In this document: piece after piece, positions 58,813-64,000 of the stretch
How positions within the stretch are numbered: position 1 is the stretch's first letter
Layout: each line of letters opens with the position of its first letter
NCBI GenBank assembly: GCA_052384575.1
Contig: JBQSUQ010000016.1
Length of the DNA stretch: 64,000 nucleotides
DNA from: JBQSUQ01 sp052384575
GTDB taxonomy: Bacteria > Pseudomonadota > Gammaproteobacteria > Enterobacterales > Pasteurellaceae
Strand: one strand, 5' to 3'
Translations under genes and position numbers: made by a program
The notes under the pieces: model-generated
What the model was told of the DNA's origin: nothing
The model's database searches: none
Seen by the model: only the letters and a program-made list of their open reading frames with translations

Positions 58813-60126
58813 TTATTGGGATAGATTGAGAATAAGAATTTTAGAACGACGCTGATAGTTATAATTTTCTCTTTTCTCTGTTGGTAAATCTTCCACGTTT
58901 GCCATTCTAAAGCCACGTTCTTGGAACCAATGCACTGTTCTTGTGGTTAACACAAATAATTTTTCAATTCCTTGATTGATTGCTCTTTTTTGAATCGCTT
59001 CGAGGAGAATATCGCCTCGAGATGAATTTCTGTAATCAGGATGAACTGCAACACAAGCCATTTCTGCCATTTTTTCTTCAGGATAACTATTGAGTGCAGC
59101 ACAAGCGATAATAACACCATCACGATCAATAATGGTGTATTTTTCAATATCCATTTCTAATTGTTCACGCGAACGTTTTACTAAAATACCTTGTTGTTCA
59201 AGCGGATGAATTAATTGAAGTAATCCCGGAATATCGCGAGCTGTTGCAATGCGAATATCTTCTGAATTTTCAATAGAAAGCTGCGTACCCACACCATCAC
59301 GCGTAAATAGCTCTTGTAATAAAGAACCGTCTTCTTCATAGCTTAATAAATGGGAACGTTTTACTCCTGAACGACAAACATCAATAGCAGCCTGCAAGAA
59401 ACGTGCTTGGGAACTGTGGTATTCATTTTTTTGAATAAAATGAGTTAAATATTCTTCGGCTTGTTGTGGTAGCAGATCGGAAATGGTTTGTTTTTGTTTG
59501 TCCAAAATCCCTTGTGTTGAACTAAAGCCAATTAATTTTTCCGCTTTAATTTTTATCGCCACTTGAGTGGCAATTTCTTCAAAAGGCAGGTTAAAACTTT
59601 CGCCTGTAACAGAAGGGGCAACAGGTCCAATTAATACAATGGCATCACGTTCTAATTGTTGTTTGATATTTTCAGTTTCAATGCGGCGTAATTTACCGCT
59701 TAATTGATAATCAACTCCATCATCCACACCAATAGGTTGCGCAAGAATGAAATTACTGCTGACCACATTGAGCAATGGTGCGTGAGGTAAACGCATAGAA
59801 AGGCGAGAGGTAATATCATAATTTAGCTTGCCTACAGCTTGCTTCACTAAATCAAGGGTTTTGAGATCCGTTATGCGAATATTTTTATGATATTGAGGAA
59901 CAATACTATGTTGTTGTAATAATTCGTTAATTTGTAAACGAGCACCAAAAACAATAATGAGTTTAATCCCAAGACTATGTAGTAAACGAATATCGTTAAT
60001 AATATTAATGAAATTAGGGCTTGCAATGGTATCGCCATCAAGCATGATGACAAAGGTTTTGCCTCTGTGCATATTCACATAGGGGGTTGATTGGCGAAAC
60101 CAATGGACTAACTCAGTACTACGCAT
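58813..60126 (-). CDS. argA: N-acetylglutamate synthase
   Basis: A 437-residue enzyme for the first step of arginine synthesis. The N-terminal amino-acid kinase-like domain (KTFVIMLDGDTIASPNFINI, about 23-42; INDIRLLHSLGIKLIIVFGA) binds arginine for feedback, and the C-terminal GNAT domain (about 290-437, with MACVAVHPDYRNSSRGDILL) does acetyl transfer. E. coli ArgA has 443 residues. Transcription should be repressed by ArgR through the ARG box just upstream. Confidence 0.96.
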   Translation of the reverse strand: MRSTELVHWFRQSTPYVNMHRGKTFVIMLDGDTIASPNFINIINDIRLLHSLGIKLIIVFGARLQINELLQQHSIVPQYHKNIRITDLKTLDLVKQAVGKLNYDITSRLSMRLPHAPLLNVVSSNFILAQPIGVDDGVDYQLSGKLRRIETENIKQQLERDAIVLIGPVAPSVTGESFNLPFEEIATQVAIKIKAEKLIGFSSTQGILDKQKQTISDLLPQQAEEYLTHFIQKNEYHSSQARFLQAAIDVCRSGVKRSHLLSYEEDGSLLQELFTRDGVGTQLSIENSEDIRIATARDIPGLLQLIHPLEQQGILVKRSREQLEMDIEKYTIIDRDGVIIACAALNSYPEEKMAEMACVAVHPDYRNSSRGDILLEAIQKRAINQGIEKLFVLTTRTVHWFQERGFRMANVEDLPTEKRENYNYQRRSKILILNLSQ

Positions 60127-60153
60127 AATAAATCCTTATATTTATTCACTAAT

Positions 60154-60171
60154 ATTGAATTTATATTCAAT
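60154..60171. promoter_or_regulatory. ARG box upstream of argA
   Basis: ATTGAATTTATATTCAAT is a perfect match to the ArgR consensus wTGAATwwwwATTCAw. Half-site-like ATTCA (about 60143) and ATGAAT (about 60175) flank it, so a second ARG box may overlap on one side. It lies 28 bp before the argA start. Confidence 0.85.
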
Positions 60172-60244
60172 TTTATGAATATGCAAGTGAAATTTATGGA
60201 AATAGAAAACTTTGTTATTTTACACCGCACTTTTGAGGATAATA

Positions 60245-60272
60245 AAAAGGCTTTCAATTAAGAAAGCCTTTT
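60245..60272 (-). terminator. Terminator of potD
   Basis: AAAAGGCTTTC/GAAAGCCTTTT stem (60245-60255 with 60262-60272) followed by TTATT on the minus strand. Confidence 0.88.
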
Positions 60273-60281
60273 GTATAGCAA

Positions 60282-61331
60282 TTATTTTGCTGCTTTTAAT
60301 TCTTGATAGTATTTTTCGTATAACTCAACCGCTTCACCTACGTCATCTTGCCAGTAAGAATTTTGCAAGATTTCAGCTGTAGGGTAGATTGAAGGATCTT
60401 GAGTAATTTCTGTTGGTAATTTAGCTTTTGCTTTTAAGTTAGAGGTTGGGTAACCAATTTCTAACGTTAATTTTTCAGCAGTTGCTTCACCTAACATATA
60501 GTTAATTAATTTGTGCGCTGCATCTGAATTTTTTGCATTAGCTGGAATTGCTAATGTATCAACCCATAATACTGGACCTTCTTTTGGGAACACCATGTCG
60601 ATAGTACCTGGTGCTTCTTTCTTAGCGATACGCACAGAACCATTCCATAATTGACCTAGTTCAACTTCGCCTGCAATAAATGAACTTGCTGGGTTATCAG
60701 AGTTGAATGAAAGGACATTTGGACGAAGTTTTAATAATTCTTCGTATGCTGCTTTGATTTCATCTGGATTAGTGGTATTAGGGTTTTTACCTAATTTTAA
60801 TAATGCAATGTTAAATACTTCGCGAGCATCGTCTAATAATTGTACTTTACCTGCATATTCAGCTTTCCATAAATCACCCCAAGAAGTAAAATCAGAACCT
60901 TTATAAGCAGTTGTATTGAATGCAATACCTGGTGCACCTAATAATTGTGGTAAAGAATATTTGTTACCTTTATCGTAATCTTTATTCAACCAATCTGGAT
61001 CTAATTCTGCAATAACAGGTAATTTGCTGTGATCAAGTTCTTTTAACATACCTTCGCGAGCCATTTTTGACACGAAGTAGTTTGATGGCGCAATAACATC
61101 ATAGCTATCAGAACCTGCACCTTGTAATTTCACTTTAGCGAACATTGTCTCATTTGATTCAAGACTTGAACGATTCACTTTAATACCAGTTTCTTGAGTA
61201 AATTGGTCTAATAGACCATCTGGTACATATTCGGTCCAAGTGTAGAGGTTTACTGTATTCTCTTCACTTGCTACAGCTGGTAATGCAACTGAAATTAGGC
61301 CAGCTGCAACAAGACCTGCTAATTTTTTCAT
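60282..61331 (-). CDS. potD: Spermidine/putrescine-binding periplasmic protein
   Basis: A 349-residue substrate-binding protein with a signal peptide (MKKLAGLVAAGLISVALPAVA, about 1-21; SPI type). Family segments include VNLYTWTEYVPDGLLDQFTQ (in part; the W and Y contact polyamine) and LPQLLGAPGIAFNT. E. coli PotD has 348 residues. It delivers polyamines to PotABC. It is separated from potC by 133 bp with a terminator-like hairpin. Confidence 0.95.
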   Translation of the reverse strand: MKKLAGLVAAGLISVALPAVASEENTVNLYTWTEYVPDGLLDQFTQETGIKVNRSSLESNETMFAKVKLQGAGSDSYDVIAPSNYFVSKMAREGMLKELDHSKLPVIAELDPDWLNKDYDKGNKYSLPQLLGAPGIAFNTTAYKGSDFTSWGDLWKAEYAGKVQLLDDAREVFNIALLKLGKNPNTTNPDEIKAAYEELLKLRPNVLSFNSDNPASSFIAGEVELGQLWNGSVRIAKKEAPGTIDMVFPKEGPVLWVDTLAIPANAKNSDAAHKLINYMLGEATAEKLTLEIGYPTSNLKAKAKLPTEITQDPSIYPTAEILQNSYWQDDVGEAVELYEKYYQELKAAK

Positions 61332-61400
61332 TTAGATCATCTCCTGTGATGAATTAATTAAGAGTAAAATCCGTCCTTCTTTTTCTCGAAGAAATAAAAA

Positions 61401-61438
61401 AACGCCTGACTTCGGTTTAGGGCCTAATGTCCGGCGTT
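61401..61438 (-). terminator. Partial terminator between potC and potD
   Basis: Imperfect 10 bp stem (61401-61410 with 61429-61438, one mismatch) with an inner TTAGG/CCTAA pairing, followed by TTTTTTT on the minus strand. It probably separates or attenuates potD from potABC. Confidence 0.8.
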
Positions 61439-61464
61439 ATTTTATGTGTAAATCGTTATTTTGT

Positions 61465-62235
61465 CTAGGCTTTATCTTTTTTGCCAATTAATTGCGCTAA
61501 TAAGACAAGAGCAAGAGAAAGCACGATCATAATGGTTGCTAATGCATTGACTTCAGGCGTTACACCAGTTTTTACTAATGAGTAAATCTTGAGTGGTAAG
61601 ATCTCATAGCTTGCGCCACTTACAAATGAGGATACAACCACATCATCTAATGAAAGTGTAAAGCTTAATAACCAACCTGAAACAATTGCAGGTAACGCTA
61701 ATGGTAAAATAATTTTACGTAAAATCGTTACTTCACTTGCACCTAAATCTCTTGCTGCTTCTAACATTCTCACATCAAAGCCTTTTAAGCGAGAATAAAC
61801 ACTCACTACAACATAAGGTAAACAGAACGTAATATGTGCTAATAGCAATGACCAAAAGCCTAATGAAATGCCTACCATCATAAATAGCGCTAATAAAGAT
61901 ACTGCCATAACAATATCTGGCGACATCATCACAATAAATAGCATTCCACTTACAGCTTGTTTACCGCGGAATTTGTAACGATAAAGAGCAATAGCGGTTA
62001 AGCTACCAATTAATGTTGCAATGGTTGCACCTACAAAAGCGATAACAACAGAATGGATAGCAGATTGAATTAAAGTATCATTATTAAATAAGCGTTCGTA
62101 CCAGTTCCAGCTAAAACCTTTCCATGACAAACCATAGCGGTCTGTATTAAAAGAGTTGGTAACTAAGATAACAATTGGAATGTACAAATAGGCGTACACA
62201 ACCAACATAAAGAAACTACGTAGTATGCGACCCAT
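61465..62235 (-). CDS. potC: Spermidine/putrescine ABC transporter permease PotC
   Basis: A 256-residue inner-membrane permease with six helices. The ABC-contact EAA loop is EAARDLGASEVTILRKIILPLALP (residues about 158-181, in part). E. coli PotC has 264 residues. It pairs with PotB to form the channel, and overlaps the potB stop by 1 bp. Confidence 0.95.
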   Translation of the reverse strand: MGRILRSFFMLVVYAYLYIPIVILVTNSFNTDRYGLSWKGFSWNWYERLFNNDTLIQSAIHSVVIAFVGATIATLIGSLTAIALYRYKFRGKQAVSGMLFIVMMSPDIVMAVSLLALFMMVGISLGFWSLLLAHITFCLPYVVVSVYSRLKGFDVRMLEAARDLGASEVTILRKIILPLALPAIVSGWLLSFTLSLDDVVVSSFVSGASYEILPLKIYSLVKTGVTPEVNALATIMIVLSLALVLLAQLIGKKDKA

Positions 62236-63092
62236 TATTCTAACTCCACTTTCTTATTCAATAATTTATTGGCTTTATAATAAACCATAATTAACAACGC
62301 CATTAAAATCGTTAAGCCAATACTAATTGCTGAACCAAATGGCCAGTTACGTGAAATTAAGAATTCACTCTTAATCACGTTACCCACTAATAAGACTTTC
62401 GCTCCACCAAGTAAATCGGCTACATAGAACATCCCCATCGCTGGTAGCAATACTAATAAGCAACCAGAGATAATTCCAGGCATAGTCAATGGGATAATAA
62501 TCTTAATGAAACGTTGGAACGCATTTGCGCCTAAATCTTTTGCCGCTTCAAGTAGGCGAAGATCTAATTTCTCAATAGCAGAGTAGAGCGGTAAGATCAT
62601 AAATGGTAATAGCAAATACACTAAACCAATAATCACTGCTACTTCAGTATTTAAAATACGAATAGGCTCACTAATCAAACCAATAGAGAGTAAGATTTCG
62701 TTTAGTACACCTTTCACGCCAAGAAAGATTTTCATACCATAAATACGGATTAATGAGTTTGTCCAGAATGGAAGTACCAACAAAAACATTAAAAAAGCGC
62801 GGTATTTTGGATTTATCTTGGTCATGATAAATGCAAAAGGATAGCCAACCACTAAACATAAAATCGTCGTGATGAGCGACATATACAATGAGTTCCATAC
62901 CACTTTGCCATACAATGGCTCAAATAAGCGCGTATAGTTCTCAAAGGTAAAAGGTAAGGCATAGAAATTACTACTGTCTTTGCTGAGGAAACTCACAATA
63001 AACACCAAAAAGTTTGGTGCAAAAACAAAGAAAATTAACCAAGCAAAGATGATACCAACAGCGAATTTCTGGAACTTATTGGTCGTTTTCAT
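62235..63092 (-). CDS. potB: Spermidine/putrescine ABC transporter permease PotB
   Basis: A 285-residue permease with six helices and the EAA loop LLEAAKDLGANAFQRFIKII (about 180-199). E. coli PotB has 285 residues by some annotations. The start overlaps the potA stop by 17 bp, showing tight translational coupling in potABC. Confidence 0.95.
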   Translation of the reverse strand: MKTTNKFQKFAVGIIFAWLIFFVFAPNFLVFIVSFLSKDSSNFYALPFTFENYTRLFEPLYGKVVWNSLYMSLITTILCLVVGYPFAFIMTKINPKYRAFLMFLLVLPFWTNSLIRIYGMKIFLGVKGVLNEILLSIGLISEPIRILNTEVAVIIGLVYLLLPFMILPLYSAIEKLDLRLLEAAKDLGANAFQRFIKIIIPLTMPGIISGCLLVLLPAMGMFYVADLLGGAKVLLVGNVIKSEFLISRNWPFGSAISIGLTILMALLIMVYYKANKLLNKKVELE

Positions 63093-64000
63093 CGTTTAAT
63101 ACAACCTCCCAGCCTTCGTGCCATGTGAGAGCCACTTTTTGACCTAAAGAGTGATCGATATTTGGATCGTCTTCATTAAAGAATTCGCTGACTAATACGT
63201 TCATACCATTGTGATCTAAGGTCACATTAGATTCTAATGTCATCCCTTTATAATTACGATCCGCTACGTGCCCAATAATTGCTTTGGAACTTTCATTTTC
63301 ATCTAGTTCTTCAATCACAATATCTTCAGGACGTAACAAGACTTTTAATTTTTGTCCAGCTTGTACATCAAGTGCGGTGTAAATATCACAAATTCTGCCT
63401 TCAACATTGGCACGAACACGTTTTTCATCTTTACGCTCAATCACTGTTGCATCAAAGATATTAATTTCACCGATAAATTTCGCGACGAATAAATTTTTCG
63501 GATCTTCATAGATTTCACGCGGTGAACCATCTTGCTGAATATGACCTTTTTTCAGCACAATAATACGATCAGACATCGTCAAGGCTTCTTCTTGGTCATG
63601 AGTAACGAAAATAAAGGTAATACCTAATTGACGTTGTAATGATTTCAATTCGTTCTGCATTTTTTTACGCAATTTGTAATCTAATGCAGAGAGTGATTCA
63701 TCCAGTAATAATACTTTCGGTTTATTTACTACGGCACGCGCGATAGCGATACGTTGTTGTTGACCACCAGAAAGTTGTGCAGGTTTACGATCAGCCATGT
63801 CTTCTAACTGAACCATACGCAATGCTTCCATTACACGAGGCTTAATTTCTGCCTCAGATACTTTTTGCATGCGTAAACCAAAAGCCACATTGTCAAAAAT
63901 TGTCATATGTGGGAACAATGCATAACTTTGGAATACCGTATTAATATGGCGATTTTCAGCAGGAATGTTGGTAACATCTTCGCCATCAATAATGATTTGA
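63076..64000 (-). CDS. potA: Spermidine/putrescine ABC transporter ATPase PotA (partial)
   Basis: The C-terminal 308 or so codons are in the window; the 5' end including the Walker A lies beyond 64000. Visible are the Q-loop (FQSYALFPHMTIFDNV), signature LSGGQQQRIAIARAVV, Walker B VLLLDESLSALD, and switch His in FVTHDQEEAL. The C-terminal TOBE domain (about the last 120 residues, with VLLRPEDIVIEELDE) regulates transport. First gene of the operon potABC. Confidence 0.95.
   Translation of the reverse strand, partial: QIIIDGEDVTNIPAENRHINTVFQSYALFPHMTIFDNVAFGLRMQKVSEAEIKPRVMEALRMVQLEDMADRKPAQLSGGQQQRIAIARAVVNKPKVLLLDESLSALDYKLRKKMQNELKSLQRQLGITFIFVTHDQEEALTMSDRIIVLKKGHIQQDGSPREIYEDPKNLFVAKFIGEINIFDATVIERKDEKRVRANVEGRICDIYTALDVQAGQKLKVLLRPEDIVIEELDENESSKAIIGHVADRNYKGMTLESNVTLDHNGMNVLVSEFFNEDDPNIDHSLGQKVALTWHEGWEVVLNDENDQ

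Overview
The window comes from a Pasteurellaceae genome. Both orientations of the Haemophilus-type DNA uptake sequence core (AAGTGCGGT) recur throughout, often as inverted pairs in terminators. The housekeeping proteins look like those of Haemophilus or Aggregatibacter. A citrate synthase gene beside sucABCD argues against Haemophilus influenzae Rd, which is known to lack gltA. A relative such as H. parainfluenzae fits, but I cannot fix the species.

Positions 1-21410 are most of a Mu-like transposable prophage, running right to left. The early end is at the right: S24-type repressor, operator array, Ner, MuA, MuB, a lipoprotein ORF with an ATA start, Gam, an ANR-type regulator, small ORFs and GemA. 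The middle part has the Mor activator and a stop-interrupted lipoprotein gene. The lysis cassette has an amidase, a 30-residue basic ORF, a holin-like protein and overlapping Rz/Rz1-like spanins. The head genes are Mu-like and the tail genes P2-like; the left end lies outside the window. Three MuA-like binding sites and a terminal TGTA place the right boundary at about 21410, inside a type I restriction hsdS gene.

The most unusual prophage segment is 6216-7330. The MuF head protein ends in a lower-GC C-terminal domain that looks like a polymorphic toxin module. Against its stop codon, on the opposite strand, lie two tandem tRNA-like elements with 11-12 bp terminal stems, preceded by an acidic orphan gene. 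I propose this as a toxin/immunity or RNA-decoy module; that is inference.

Positions 21411-26795 are the remains of a type I restriction locus: an hsdS fragment, a coupled two-helix membrane protein of unknown function, a RAYT transposase between two inverted REP pairs, and a compositionally foreign hsdR.

From 26867 on is core chromosome. First comes initiator tRNA-rimP-nusA-infB, then a non-canonical NRAMP transporter, then rbfA-truB. A family 8 glycosyltransferase, rnb, fabI, a histidine phosphatase, dnaB, a PhzF protein, alr and pgi follow. Citrate synthase and sucABCD are divergent across a candidate CRP site. Next are tRNA-Leu(GAG)-secG, topB, yciI-yciA-yciB-yciC, ompW with a candidate CRP site, argA with an ARG box, and potD and potABC, with potA cut by the window edge. 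I saw no CRISPR array and no rRNA.
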